Shown: in pieces, positions 1-8,435 of the stretch
How positions within the stretch are numbered: position 1 is the stretch's first letter
Layout of the letters: every line of letters starts with the position of its first letter
Origin: an uncultured Saprospiraceae bacterium
GTDB lineage: Bacteria; Bacteroidota; Bacteroidia; Chitinophagales; Saprospiraceae
Length of the DNA: 56,489 nt
Direction of reading: 5' to 3'
Assembly (NCBI GenBank): GCA_938016265.1
Contig: CALLWB010000060.1
Span: 1-56,489, forward strand
The notes under the pieces: generated by a model
What the model was told of the DNA's origin: nothing
Databases searched by the model: none
The model's input: the letters and a program-made list of their open reading frames with translations, nothing else
Position numbers and translations under genes: made by a program

Positions 1-682
1 CTGTTGGATTTTGTAATATACCAGTTCCAGCAATGGTATATTTTTTATCCATGTGAATAGTTACGTCAAAATCTCCCCAGACTCCATGAAACTCCCTTCC
101 TACATAAGGATTGGCATGCCACCCTTCGTAATCATATTCACTCATTTTTGGGTACCATTGTGTCATCGAGTAATCTATCCCTTCCTTGCTATCTCTTCCA
201 CTTCTTCTTACTTGAGCAGGAATCTGAGCGTCCCATACCATATCAAAGGTAGCGCTTTGTCCAGGGGCAATTGGTTTTGCCAGTTCTACTTCGAGGATGG
301 TTCCTACATGTTCGAATTTGAGGTCTTGGCCATTTTGTTTGAGAGAAGTGATTTTCTGAAAACCGATTTCATTGTCCTTGAGTGTGGAGATTCTGTCTCC
401 GATTTTTGGACTCGGGTCAATGATTGTTCTAGATCGTACATCCATCATACTGCCAGGTTGGAAGGCATTGAAATAGAGGTGATAGAAAACTCTGGTTAAT
501 GTTTCTGGGGAGTTGTTTTGATAGACTAATTTCTGCTTACCCGCGTATCTGTGGGTGGTCACGTCCATATCTATTTCCATCGTATATTCTGCTCTTTGTT
601 GCCACCGTTCGGTCTGTGCAAACCCAAAGGAACTTAGCATTAACAATAAGAGCAATATTTTAGAAGACAGACTAAATTTCAT
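1..682 (-). CDS. M1-family metallopeptidase, N-terminal part (cut by window edge)
   Basis: An open minus-strand frame starts at an ATG at 682 and runs off the left edge (227 codons visible). It opens with a hydrophobic signal peptide ending in SFGFAQ. This is followed by a beta-rich region with motifs typical of the aminopeptidase-N N-terminal saddle domain: YTMEIDMDV, the tract KLVYQNNSPETLTRVFYHLY, and the FDMVWDAQIP / YPKMSEYDYEGWHANPYVG segments. Bacteroidota encode many exported M1 peptidases that begin this way. The catalytic HExxH(18x)E lies beyond the window, so activity cannot be judged. It is transcribed leftward, away from the repeat protein at 1001. The family call is firm for the N-domain. 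The exact subfamily is inference. Confidence 0.8.
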   Translation of the reverse strand, partial: MKFSLSSKILLLLLMLSSFGFAQTERWQQRAEYTMEIDMDVTTHRYAGKQKLVYQNNSPETLTRVFYHLYFNAFQPGSMMDVRSRTIIDPSPKIGDRISTLKDNEIGFQKITSLKQNGQDLKFEHVGTILEVELAKPIAPGQSATFDMVWDAQIPAQVRRSGRDSKEGIDYSMTQWYPKMSEYDYEGWHANPYVGREFHGVWGDFDVTIHMDKKYTIAGTGILQNPT

Positions 683-1000
683 AAGAATAATCTTTATGTT
701 AAGATGGAAACTGAAAATTCAAATTAGGTCCAGCGAAAACCAAACCAGAATTTTTGCGCTGTAAAAGTAGTAAATGCTTTAGGTAAATAGAAATACCAAC
801 TAACTTTTCCTTGGAAATTGGATAATAGTGTAATAGTTACTATCACTCCCTAAACTGTAATTGGAAAAACAAGGGTTTTCTCAAAGACAAAGCCCTTCTA
901 AACTTCCCTTCCAAATCTATTTTTATTTTTAAACCAACTCCTCCCTAGCGATAAAATGGCTTAATAGTTGTCTTTTATTCATTTTCAATAAATCTGCATT
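683..1000. other. Intergenic region between divergent genes
   Basis: This stretch of 318 bases separates the leftward M1 peptidase gene from the rightward repeat-protein gene. It is AT-rich, holds no frame with coding character and shows no hairpin I would call. The part next to 1001 contains TTG, an 18-nt spacer and TAAATCTG ending about 4 nt before the ATG. That is only a weak match to the Bacteroidota promoter. Confidence 0.5.
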
Positions 1001-1357
1001 ATGCAATTTTGTAAAGATACCAGCCACGAAGCACAATTCACCCTCCGCGAAAACACCATCTGCAAAGGTTCAGGCCACCAAATTCTCTTCAAACTAAGAG
1101 ACAACACTTTGTGTGAAGGAGCAAGTTATAAAATCGCCTACAAACTAAGGGGCAACACCATTTGCGAAGGCAATAGTTATAATGTGCTATTCACCATCCG
1201 TGAAAATACCCTGTGCAGAGGAACCGGGAATGAGGTGATTGCTACTAGAAGTGAAAATGCGATTTGCAAAGGCACCTCTGCTGACATTTTATTTACAATG
1301 CGGGAAGATTTGGAGGAGCACCCATTGATTTTTTGGTTTCCGATTTTCTATGAATAA
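1001..1357 (+). CDS. Six-unit 17-residue repeat protein with periodic cysteines (beta-flower-like)
   Basis: A 118-residue protein made almost wholly of a tandem repeat of exactly 17 residues. Full units occupy residues 16-32, 33-49, 50-66, 67-83 and 84-100, and a shortened first unit ends at residue 15. The consensus is R-x-N-T-[IL]-C-x-G-x-[GS]-x-x-[IV]-L-F-x-[LI]. Cysteines fall at 4, 21, 38, 55, 72 and 89, in perfect register. There is no signal peptide and no membrane segment, and the last 18 residues (HPLIFWFPIFYE) are aromatic. The R-D/N-x-x-I-x-x-G pattern resembles the short repeats of beta-flower proteins, a recently described symmetric beta fold. That link is inference from the repeat pattern. 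The function is unknown. The gene stands alone. Confidence 0.75.
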   Translation: MQFCKDTSHEAQFTLRENTICKGSGHQILFKLRDNTLCEGASYKIAYKLRGNTICEGNSYNVLFTIRENTLCRGTGNEVIATRSENAICKGTSADILFTMREDLEEHPLIFWFPIFYE

Positions 1358-1640
1358 AAGCAAGTCCAATTCCTCATTAGAAATCGGGATAAAAAGTTAT
1401 CTACCCCATCCCCAGCCAGGTAATTGCAAGAACTAGGTAGCGGCAAATTGATTGGCCCCTTCACGTGCGATCAATCAAATCGAGCGCTATTCATAATATC
1501 GTTCTAAAGTGGCACGCGAGATGGTCTTCTGTCTAAAACCGTAAGTATAAAAAAAGAGTGCCCGACTATTGTCAAACACTCCTTTTATAATTTTTCCTTG
1601 CGCTGAATTAGAACAAGGAATATCTTTTATTTTGAATAGC

Positions 1641-2015
1641 TTATGCTTGTTGAGGAGCAGCAGGAAAGAAAAATTGTTCTCTAACAATTTTCCCATCTTT
1701 TACTTCATACACACAAACTTCCGACATTTTGCTTCTTGGAGCCCCCTTGTAAGTAACGTCAAGATCCATGGAGCAAGAAAAATGATTGCCTCCACATACT
1801 GGATCAGAAACTTCCACACTGTGCAATTCTTGAACCATTGCTTGCCATTGTCTGCCTTTTTCCTTGATCATGTTCAGGCCAGTCGCGACTTCCAATGGAG
1901 CGCCTTTTGGCTCAACACTGACTGCATTTTCGCTGTATAATTCATTTTGGCATTGTTCGTATTGTCCATTTCTAACATACTCAACGTATTTGTTGGCTAT
2001 TTCTTGTAGTTCCAT
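1641..2015 (-). CDS. SnoaL-like / nuclear transport factor 2 family protein
   Basis: A 124-residue protein beginning MELQEIANKYVEYVRNGQYE. The N-terminal helix, the segment LYSENAVSVEPKG and the C-terminal beta segments (VCVYEVKDGKIVREQFFF) are the usual layout of the NTF2-like alpha+beta cone of the SnoaL_2 group. The family length of 110-140 residues fits. Such proteins are cytoplasmic, often dimeric, and range from isomerases and cyclases to non-catalytic binders, so no substrate can be assigned. The gene is monocistronic on the minus strand, with the AAA+ gene diverging from it about 290 nt away. Confidence 0.8.
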   Translation of the reverse strand: MELQEIANKYVEYVRNGQYEQCQNELYSENAVSVEPKGAPLEVATGLNMIKEKGRQWQAMVQELHSVEVSDPVCGGNHFSCSMDLDVTYKGAPRSKMSEVCVYEVKDGKIVREQFFFPAAPQQA

Positions 2016-2301
2016 AATTTAAGTTGTTTTATTTAAAAAAAATGATTTCTTAGTTGCTAATGCTCGGCAAATTTACACATTGTTGTAGAGAAAGTCAACT
2101 TAAAAAGTTATTAGGGATTGGGTAATTGTTGATGGGGTAATGGTTACTGGTAAAATTGCTAATAGTTTGTGGAGATAAATTTTGTGCTTTCTGCCTTCTA
2201 CTTACTACTTTCTATTTTTCACCATTACAATTCAAACAATATCATGTAATTTCGTGTTTAGCTATTTGACCTATTAATAAAACTTAAAAATTAACCCGTT
2301 A

Positions 2302-3756
2302 ATGAAGCGTAGCAATACACTAGGAGCCTTGAAAAAAAGTGGATATCAGCCAAAACCACTGAAAGAAGAGTTACGAGATAATTTAATCCAAAAATTAAAA
2401 AACAAAGAAACCGTTTTTGAAGGGATCATCGGTTTTGACGATACTGTTTTGCCAGATATTGAGCGTGCAATTTTGTCAAAACACAATATATTATTACTAG
2501 GACTTAGAGGTCAAGCAAAAACAAGAATTGCGCGAATATTAGTGCACTTGTTGGATGAATACATCCCAGTAGTTGCAGGATCCGAACTCAACGACGATCC
2601 ATTGAATCCACTTTCCAGATATGCCCATGATCTAATCGCTGAAAAAGGAGACGACACGCCCGTAGAATGGATGCACCGCGACGATCGATATGTAGAAAAA
2701 CTAGCCACGCCAGATGTAAGTGTCGCCGACCTGATTGGAGATGTAGACCCTATAAAAGCTGCTACCTTAAAATTGAGTTATTCCGATGAACGAGTCATCC
2801 ATTTTGGTCTGATCCCACGTGCACATCGCTGCATTTTTGTGATCAATGAGTTGCCGGATCTTCAAGCACGAATTCAGGTATCCTTATTCAATATCCTACA
2901 AGAAGGAGACATTCAGATCCGAGGGTTTAAGTTGCGTTTGGATTTGGACATCCAGTTTTTGTTTACCGCAAATCCAGAGGATTATACCAACAGAGGAAGC
3001 ATCATCACCCCATTGAAGGACAGAATCGAAAGTCAAATCCTCACCCACTATCCAAAAACAATCGAAATATCAAGAACCATTACGGATCAGGAAGCTAAAC
3101 TACCGGCTGTCCAAAAGGAAAGTATTGCTGTTTCAGAAACGATAAAAATATTATTGGAACGCATCGCTTTCGAAGCAAGGGAAAGTGAGTTTGTCGATGA
3201 AAAAAGTGGGGTGTCCGCACGTCTTACCATCTCCGGCTATGAAAACCTGTGTAGTACCGCAGAACGACGCATGCTCATCAATCAGGAAAAGAAAACAGAT
3301 GCCCGAATCATTGACTTCTGGGGCGTCATACCGGCCATCACAGGAAAAGTGGAGTTAGTTTACGAAGGAGAACAGGAAGGTCCTTACTTGGTTGCCCTGC
3401 ACCTACTAAATGCTTCCATCAAAAAAGAATTTCTAGAACGGTTTCCAAATCCTGACCAACTCCGACGAGAGGAAGACCGAGATCCATACGGCGTCATCAA
3501 GGCCTGGTTTGCCGATGGCAATACAGTAGATTTGATCAATGACAGTTCCGACAAAGATTTTCACAAAGAACTAGAAAAAGTGGCCGGCCTAGAAAAACTA
3601 GCCACCAAATACGCATCAAGCAAAGAAAGCAAACACCTTACCATGGAGCTTATCCTACACGGTCTTTCTGAATTCAATGTGGTAAATAAGGATATGGTGG
3701 AGTCGCGGATTACTTTCCGGGATTTGCTAGCTAATATGCTGGATGATTTGAATTAA
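2302..3756 (+). CDS. ChlI/MoxR-like AAA+ ATPase
   Basis: A 484-residue cytoplasmic AAA+ ATPase. Walker A is GLRGQAKTR (residues 67-75) and Walker B is CIFVINELPDL (177-187, with Asn182-Glu183 in place of the usual D-E). The DLIGDVDP segment (143-150) is the family's L-[VI]-G-x-x-D-P element, and FLFTANPEDYTNRG holds the sensor region. This fits the magnesium-chelatase-subunit-I-like/MoxR branch, which normally acts with a VWA-domain partner in remodelling or metal insertion. No VWA gene lies next to it here, and no chlorophyll pathway genes are visible, so chelatase activity is not implied. A TAATTTCG box at 2247-2254 lies 48 nt upstream of the ATG and may be the -7 element. Confidence 0.85.
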   Translation: MKRSNTLGALKKSGYQPKPLKEELRDNLIQKLKNKETVFEGIIGFDDTVLPDIERAILSKHNILLLGLRGQAKTRIARILVHLLDEYIPVVAGSELNDDPLNPLSRYAHDLIAEKGDDTPVEWMHRDDRYVEKLATPDVSVADLIGDVDPIKAATLKLSYSDERVIHFGLIPRAHRCIFVINELPDLQARIQVSLFNILQEGDIQIRGFKLRLDLDIQFLFTANPEDYTNRGSIITPLKDRIESQILTHYPKTIEISRTITDQEAKLPAVQKESIAVSETIKILLERIAFEARESEFVDEKSGVSARLTISGYENLCSTAERRMLINQEKKTDARIIDFWGVIPAITGKVELVYEGEQEGPYLVALHLLNASIKKEFLERFPNPDQLRREEDRDPYGVIKAWFADGNTVDLINDSSDKDFHKELEKVAGLEKLATKYASSKESKHLTMELILHGLSEFNVVNKDMVESRITFRDLLANMLDDLN

Positions 3757-3822
3757 ATGGTAGAAGGTAGGGCGACTGGTACTTTACCAGCTGCTTTGCT
3801 TAGGCAAAAAGATGGCGTTGGG

Positions 3823-3838
3823 GCGAATCATCATTCGC
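3823..3838. repeat. Small perfect inverted repeat GCGAAT-CATC-ATTCGC
   Basis: A perfect 6-bp inverted repeat with a 4-nt loop lies in the gap after the AAA+ gene. It sits in a context (GTTGGGGCGAATCATCATTC) like the GGGGCGAAT...ATTCGCCCC dispersed hairpins seen in many bacterial genomes. The outer arms are degraded here. It lacks a T-tract, so it is not a standard terminator. Confidence 0.4.
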
Positions 3839-3997
3839 ACGCTATCGAGTGATTTTGTTGGTAATGGTAGATTAGGGTCTTCCTAGGAACCAAGGCTCTA
3901 TTTGGACCGTGAATAAAGAGCTGAGTTGAAAAACATTTGGCAGTTTAGATAGAGGCTAAAGTAGTAGTAGCCAGTATCTTTGCAGTAATGTCTCACT

Positions 3998-4024
3998 ACC
4001 CTCTACCAATTTTGCGAAGCAAAA
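3998..4024. repeat. Dispersed palindrome copy A (TTTTGCGAAGCAAAA)
   Basis: The palindrome TTTTGCGAAGCAAAA at 4010-4024 is preceded by ACCCTCTACCAA. On the other strand it reads TTTTGCTTCGCAAAATTGGTAGAGGGT, which closely matches the copy at 45224-45262 including the flank. It lies in the convergent gap between the AAA+ and zinc-peptidase genes, just outside the stop codon of the latter. Confidence 0.6.
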
Positions 4025-4038
4025 GAGTCTTTCTAATC

Positions 4039-4887
4039 CTACAGCACTCGAGCACCAAAAGTATCCCCCTGACGCATATCCCCAGTCTCCAGTCCCTTAG
4101 TAAACCAACGCATGCGCTGTTCAGAAGTACCGTGTGTAAAGGAATCAGGGACGACATAACCGCGAGATTTTTTCTGAATGGTATCGTCGCCAATCGCGTG
4201 AGCCGCATTTAATGCCTCTTCGATGTCGCCTCTTTCGAGGACATTTTTCATTTTATGGTTGTGGTGTGCCCAGACTCCAGCTAGGAAATCTGCTTGCAAT
4301 TCGAGACGGACAGATAGATCGTTGTATTCTTTTTCACTGATTCGTCCACGTTGTTGGGAGACTTGCGAAGTGATACCTAGCAGGTTTTGGACGTGGTGAG
4401 CGACCTCATGTGCGACGACATAAGCCATTGCGAAATCGCCTGGTGCTTGAAATTTATTTTTCAACTCCTGATAAAAATTGAGGTCAATGTATACTTTGGA
4501 ATCTCCTGGACAGTAAAAAGGACCGGTTGCTGCGCTGGCATATCCACAAGCAGAAGACACTTTTCCGCTAAAAAGAACGAGGGTTGGTTCTACATATCTT
4601 TTTCCTAATTGAGAAGGGAATAATTTATTCCAAACGTCTTCTGTGTCCTGCAGTACTACAGATACAAATTGCGCCAACTCATCATTTTGTTGACTAGTTT
4701 GTGTAGGCCGTTGCTGAGTTTGCGGTTGTTGTGCCTGATTTAGCAATCCAGAAGGGTCACCTCCTAATAATAGGGTAATTACAACTAATAACAATGTACC
4801 AATACCGATTCCTGCTCCAACTCTTCCTACCGTTTGCCCTCTTCTGTCATCAACATTGTCGCTACCTTTTCTTCCTTGCCAACGCAT
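4039..4887 (-). CDS. YpfJ-type neutral zinc metallopeptidase, membrane anchored
   Basis: A 282-residue protein of the putative neutral zinc metallopeptidase family (YpfJ-like, PF04228). The hallmark N-terminus MRWQGRKGSDNVDDRRG precedes one membrane segment (about 26-42) and a Gln/Thr-rich linker (52-68). The zinc motif HEVAHH spans residues 160-165, with Glu161 as the predicted catalytic base. The segment SACGYASAATGPFYCPGDSK, with two Cys, is conserved in the family. The catalytic domain should face the periplasm. The substrate is not known for the family. The gene is convergent with the AAA+ gene. Nothing looks truncated. Confidence 0.92.
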   Translation of the reverse strand: MRWQGRKGSDNVDDRRGQTVGRVGAGIGIGTLLLVVITLLLGGDPSGLLNQAQQPQTQQRPTQTSQQNDELAQFVSVVLQDTEDVWNKLFPSQLGKRYVEPTLVLFSGKVSSACGYASAATGPFYCPGDSKVYIDLNFYQELKNKFQAPGDFAMAYVVAHEVAHHVQNLLGITSQVSQQRGRISEKEYNDLSVRLELQADFLAGVWAHHNHKMKNVLERGDIEEALNAAHAIGDDTIQKKSRGYVVPDSFTHGTSEQRMRWFTKGLETGDMRQGDTFGARVL

Positions 4888-5078
4888 ATTCTATCGTTTA
4901 AAATTTTATAAAAAAAATACAGAATTATGACATGTATTTTATAGCATATCAGCCGTAAAAATAACATAACTTCCCCCTTTTTCAAACTTTAATGTCTGCA
5001 ACCTAACTTTTAACTTTTTTCATGCTGATTCTTACGGCTTTCTTCTTATTTTGTGCCGTTTTTAACAAAAATAGCCAA

Positions 5079-5699
5079 ATGCTTCTAAATATTAATTCTG
5101 AAAATCCAGAGGGAAGAAAAATAGCCACAGCAGTCGAAAAGCTAAAAAGTGGAGGTGTAATTATCTATCCTACAGACACTATTTATGGTTTAGGGTGTGA
5201 TATTTTTAATAAAAAGGCAGTAGAAAAAATTTGTCAGCTTAGGAAGATCAAGCCTGAAAAAGCCAATCTTTCTTTTATCTGCAACGATCTAAGCCATTTA
5301 TCTGAGTATGCCGCTCAAATCGATAATTCGATCTTTAAGCTTTTAAAAAAGACGCTTCCGGGGCCTTATACATTTATACTAAAGTCGAGTAACTTGGTGC
5401 CAAAATTATTTAAAAACAACAAAAAGACGATCGGGATCAGAATACCGGATAACAATATCGCTAGAGCACTCGTAGAAGGACTTGGGCGACCAATTTTATC
5501 TATATCGCTGAAAAACGATGGCCAGGAAGATGATTATCTGGTGGACCCCATTGACATTTATGACTCTTACAAAAAGCTGGTGGACCTCGTCATCGATGGA
5601 GGTATCGGCAGTTATAATCCGAGCACCGTTGTTGATTGTACTTCAGGGGAGCCTGATGTGATTAGAGAAGGAGCCGGAGATATTTATCAATATATTTAG
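5079..5699 (+). CDS. YciO-type Sua5/YrdC-family protein (threonylcarbamoyl-AMP synthase-like)
   Basis: A 206-residue protein of the Sua5/YrdC/YciO family. I chose the ATG at 5079 because similarity begins at LLNINSENPEG, while the 19 residues encoded upstream (from 5022) are hydrophobic and non-conserved. The motifs VIIYPTDTIYGLGCD, LPGPYTFILK, KTIGIRIPDN and the C-terminal VIREGAGDI are all present. The overall pattern (NSENPEGRKI...KICQLRKIKPEKANLSFIC) is closer to E. coli YciO than to TsaC. TsaC makes L-threonylcarbamoyl-AMP for tRNA t6A, and YciO-type proteins are much weaker in that reaction, so the physiological role is uncertain. The TonB receptor gene follows after 25 nt, probably in one transcript. 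Confidence 0.85.
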   Translation: MLLNINSENPEGRKIATAVEKLKSGGVIIYPTDTIYGLGCDIFNKKAVEKICQLRKIKPEKANLSFICNDLSHLSEYAAQIDNSIFKLLKKTLPGPYTFILKSSNLVPKLFKNNKKTIGIRIPDNNIARALVEGLGRPILSISLKNDGQEDDYLVDPIDIYDSYKKLVDLVIDGGIGSYNPSTVVDCTSGEPDVIREGAGDIYQYI

Positions 5700-5724
5700 G
5701 AAAATACAAGAAAAACCAACCAAC

Positions 5725-7998
5725 ATGAACAGAAAGATTCTGTTAACTTCAATTTACCTGCTATTAGTCACCCTGCTTTTTGCGCAAAATACTGGCAGCA
5801 TACGTGGATTCGTTTACGATAAGGATTCTGGAGAACCTATTTTGTTTGGGAATGTTTTCCTAGATGGAACCACCTATGGTGGGACTACAGATTTAAGTGG
5901 ATTCTACAATATTTCTAATGTCCCTGCAGGAAGTTACACCCTCACTTGTCAATATATCGGTTATGATAGTATTGGAGTAAAAGTTGACATTTTGGACAAT
6001 CGGATTATCGACCAAAGTCTATATCTGCAAGAAAACAGTACAAAATTGGATGTGGTAAATGTAACTGCCAAAAAGGAAGAAGCTCAATCAGACGTCCGAG
6101 TATCCGTTGTCAAAGTGACGGCCAAACAAATCAAAGCAATCCCGGGACTAGGCGGGGAAGCAGATTTGGCGCAATATCTACAGGTATTGCCTGGTGTTAT
6201 TTTCACAGGGGATCAGGGAGGTCAGCTTTATATAAGAGGAGGATCCCCTATTCAAAACAAGATTTTACTAGACGGAATGACCGTCTATAATCCATTTCAC
6301 TCGATTGGATTTTTCTCCGTTTTTGAAACAGAAATCATTCGAAATGTCGATGTTTTAACGGGTGGATTCAACGCGCAGTATGGTGGTAGAACATCTGCTG
6401 TAATTGATATTACTTCGAGAGACGGAAACAAAAAACGATTTGGTGGTAACCTTGGAGTAAATCCATTTCAGGCAAAATTGTTGTTAGAAGGTCCCATCAT
6501 CAAGCTAGATGAAGAAAGTGGTACGAGTATGTCTTTTATCCTTACGGGAAAGCATTCCTATCTAGCAAACACCTCGAAAACATTGTATAGTTATGTCGAT
6601 TCCACTGGTCTACCTTATAGTTTCACCGATCTTTATGGAAAAGTATCTCTAAATAGTAAAAATGGTAGCAAACTAAACTTGTTTGGATTTAACTATCGGG
6701 ATAAAGTGAATTTTGAAGGGCTAGCTGGATTAGATTGGAATTCGATTGGATTAGGAACTAACTTTAAATTAGTACCTAACAATTCTCCACTGATTATCGG
6801 TGGTCATGTTGCTTTTAGTAATTATAGTATTAATCTGGATGAGGGGGATGCCAGGCCTCGGCAAAGTGACATTGGCGGCTTCGATATCGGCTTGGACTTC
6901 ACGACCTATTTTACAGACGGCGATTTCAAATATGGAATTGAGGTAAACGGATTTACTACGGAATTTAAATCTCGGAATGCCCTTGACCTGGATATTGAGC
7001 AAAAAGAAAACAATACAGAGCTTGCTGCTTATATGAAGTACAAATACAGCAAGGGCAAATTGGTTATTGAGCCTAGTTTCCGTGCACATTACTACGCTTC
7101 GTTAAGCAATTTTTCGCTGGAACCAAGACTAGGGATGAAGGTCAACATTACGGATGGGTTAAGATTTAAACTTGCTGGTGGGTTGTTCTCACAAAACCTT
7201 ATCAGCGCGGTAAGTGAGCAAGATGTGGTCAATCTGTTTATTGGCTTCCTGTCCACTCCTGACCAACTGTTTAAACCAAACAGCAATGAAGAAACATCTA
7301 ATAAATTGCAGAAGTCCATTCACGCGATCGCAGGTTTTGAGATCGACATTACAAAAGATCTTGAGTTTAATGTAGAACCATACTACAAATATTTCCCGCA
7401 GTTAATCAGCATTAATAGAAATAAACTGACTACGAGTGATCCTGACTTCGCGACAGAGACTGGAAGAGCTTATGGTGTGGATTTCCTAGCAAAATATGAT
7501 ACCAAACGCTTGTTTCTTTGGGTAGCCTACTCGTTAGGTTATGTATTCAGAGATGATGGGTTTCAGAGCTACCCTACTCACTTTGACAGACGACATAATG
7601 CCAATGTGGTTAGCACGTACAAACTAGGCAAAGGTGGAGATTGGGAAGTGAGCGCACGTTGGAATCTAGGTTCTGGTTTTCCGTTTACCTTAACTCAGGG
7701 CTTCTACGAATATTTCGATTTTGCTGACGGTATTGACGCGGACTATATTACTGAAAATGGTGACCTTGGCGTCATTTATTCGGAGGATAGAAATTCTGGA
7801 AGACTGCCTTTTTATCATAGATTTGACTTGTCCCTCAAAAAGACCATTGAGTTTAGCAAATACACCAAACTACAAATTTATAGCAGCGTCACGAACGTCT
7901 ATAACAGAGATAACATCTTTTATTTCGACAGAATTCAATACGAACGAGTTAATCAACTACCAATCCTGCCAAGTTTAGGACTGAATCTAGAATTTTAG
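5725..7998 (+). CDS. TonB-dependent outer-membrane receptor
   Basis: A 757-residue outer-membrane receptor. A signal peptide (LLLVTLLFAQ) is followed by a carboxypeptidase-D-regulatory-like domain (about 24-105: GSIRGFVYDKDSGEPILFGN). Next is a plug (about 110-230) with LPGVIFTGDQGGQLYIRGGSP and GFNAQYGGRTSAVIDITSRDG. The rest is a 22-strand-type barrel. The length is normal for the CarboxypepD_reg-like TonB receptors of Bacteroidota. No SusD partner is adjacent, so a Sus-type glycan locus is not indicated and the substrate is unknown. It is probably cotranscribed with the YciO-type gene, and the transcript ends at the hairpin at 8044-8080. Confidence 0.93.
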   Translation: MNRKILLTSIYLLLVTLLFAQNTGSIRGFVYDKDSGEPILFGNVFLDGTTYGGTTDLSGFYNISNVPAGSYTLTCQYIGYDSIGVKVDILDNRIIDQSLYLQENSTKLDVVNVTAKKEEAQSDVRVSVVKVTAKQIKAIPGLGGEADLAQYLQVLPGVIFTGDQGGQLYIRGGSPIQNKILLDGMTVYNPFHSIGFFSVFETEIIRNVDVLTGGFNAQYGGRTSAVIDITSRDGNKKRFGGNLGVNPFQAKLLLEGPIIKLDEESGTSMSFILTGKHSYLANTSKTLYSYVDSTGLPYSFTDLYGKVSLNSKNGSKLNLFGFNYRDKVNFEGLAGLDWNSIGLGTNFKLVPNNSPLIIGGHVAFSNYSINLDEGDARPRQSDIGGFDIGLDFTTYFTDGDFKYGIEVNGFTTEFKSRNALDLDIEQKENNTELAAYMKYKYSKGKLVIEPSFRAHYYASLSNFSLEPRLGMKVNITDGLRFKLAGGLFSQNLISAVSEQDVVNLFIGFLSTPDQLFKPNSNEETSNKLQKSIHAIAGFEIDITKDLEFNVEPYYKYFPQLISINRNKLTTSDPDFATETGRAYGVDFLAKYDTKRLFLWVAYSLGYVFRDDGFQSYPTHFDRRHNANVVSTYKLGKGGDWEVSARWNLGSGFPFTLTQGFYEYFDFADGIDADYITENGDLGVIYSEDRNSGRLPFYHRFDLSLKKTIEFSKYTKLQIYSSVTNVYNRDNIFYFDRIQYERVNQLPILPSLGLNLEF

Positions 7999-8043
7999 GT
8001 AATTGTTATTGATTAATAGTACAGACCAATTCTAAAAATAAAT

Positions 8044-8080
8044 AAGCCATCTAGAGTTATTTGCTCCAGATGGCTTTATT
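8044..8080. terminator. Bidirectional intrinsic terminator
   Basis: A 13-bp stem (AAGCCATCTAGAG / CTCCAGATGGCTT, one mismatch) with a 7-nt loop (TTATTTG) is followed by a T-rich stretch on the plus strand and the equivalent on the minus strand. It sits between two convergent genes and abuts the stop codon of the minus-strand gene. Confidence 0.85.
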
Positions 8081-8435
8081 ATTTGGTGGTCATTCCTTCG
8101 AGGTTACAAAGTAACTCTTCAAAGGAGGCGGTATAGAACGTCTCACTTTTAATAACACGCTCTATGGAATCGGGGGGCGTTAGTTCAACAAAATCAAAAA
8201 TCAACGTTAAGTTGAGAATTGCAAGTTGAAGGCGCACGACGTATAAAATAGTGGTCTCAATATTGTCATTCTTAAAATTGGGTTTTCTCTGGTAATGGCC
8301 AGTAATTTCATCGGAGACATGACTGGAGTACAAATTATTGTTTGATAACTCAGAATTCATTAATAATTCCTCCAATTCTCCAATCTTTGCCTTAATCTGA
8401 TGTTTAAGGCCACCCTTTCCTTCTCTAGTATTCAT
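8079..8435 (-). CDS. Hypothetical protein, 118 residues
   Basis: I do not recognise this protein. It is 118 residues, starts MNTREGKGGLKHQIKAKIGE and is predicted mostly helical. There is a leucine-rich helix at 10-28, a charged middle, and a strongly hydrophobic stretch (TTILYVVRLQLAILNLTLIFDFVEL, about 62-86) that is more likely a buried helix than a membrane segment because it is interrupted by Arg and Gln. It has a good terminator at its 3' end shared with the TonB gene. A 23-codon frame (8443-8514) ends 7 nt before its ATG. It is probably real because of the terminator placement, but its function is unknown. Confidence 0.55.
   Translation of the reverse strand: MNTREGKGGLKHQIKAKIGELEELLMNSELSNNNLYSSHVSDEITGHYQRKPNFKNDNIETTILYVVRLQLAILNLTLIFDFVELTPPDSIERVIKSETFYTASFEELLCNLEGMTTK

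Noticed and set aside
53-499. Open plus-strand frame of 148 codons
   Set aside because: It is the antisense shadow of the M1 peptidase N-terminal coding region, which has a signal peptide and family motifs on the minus strand.
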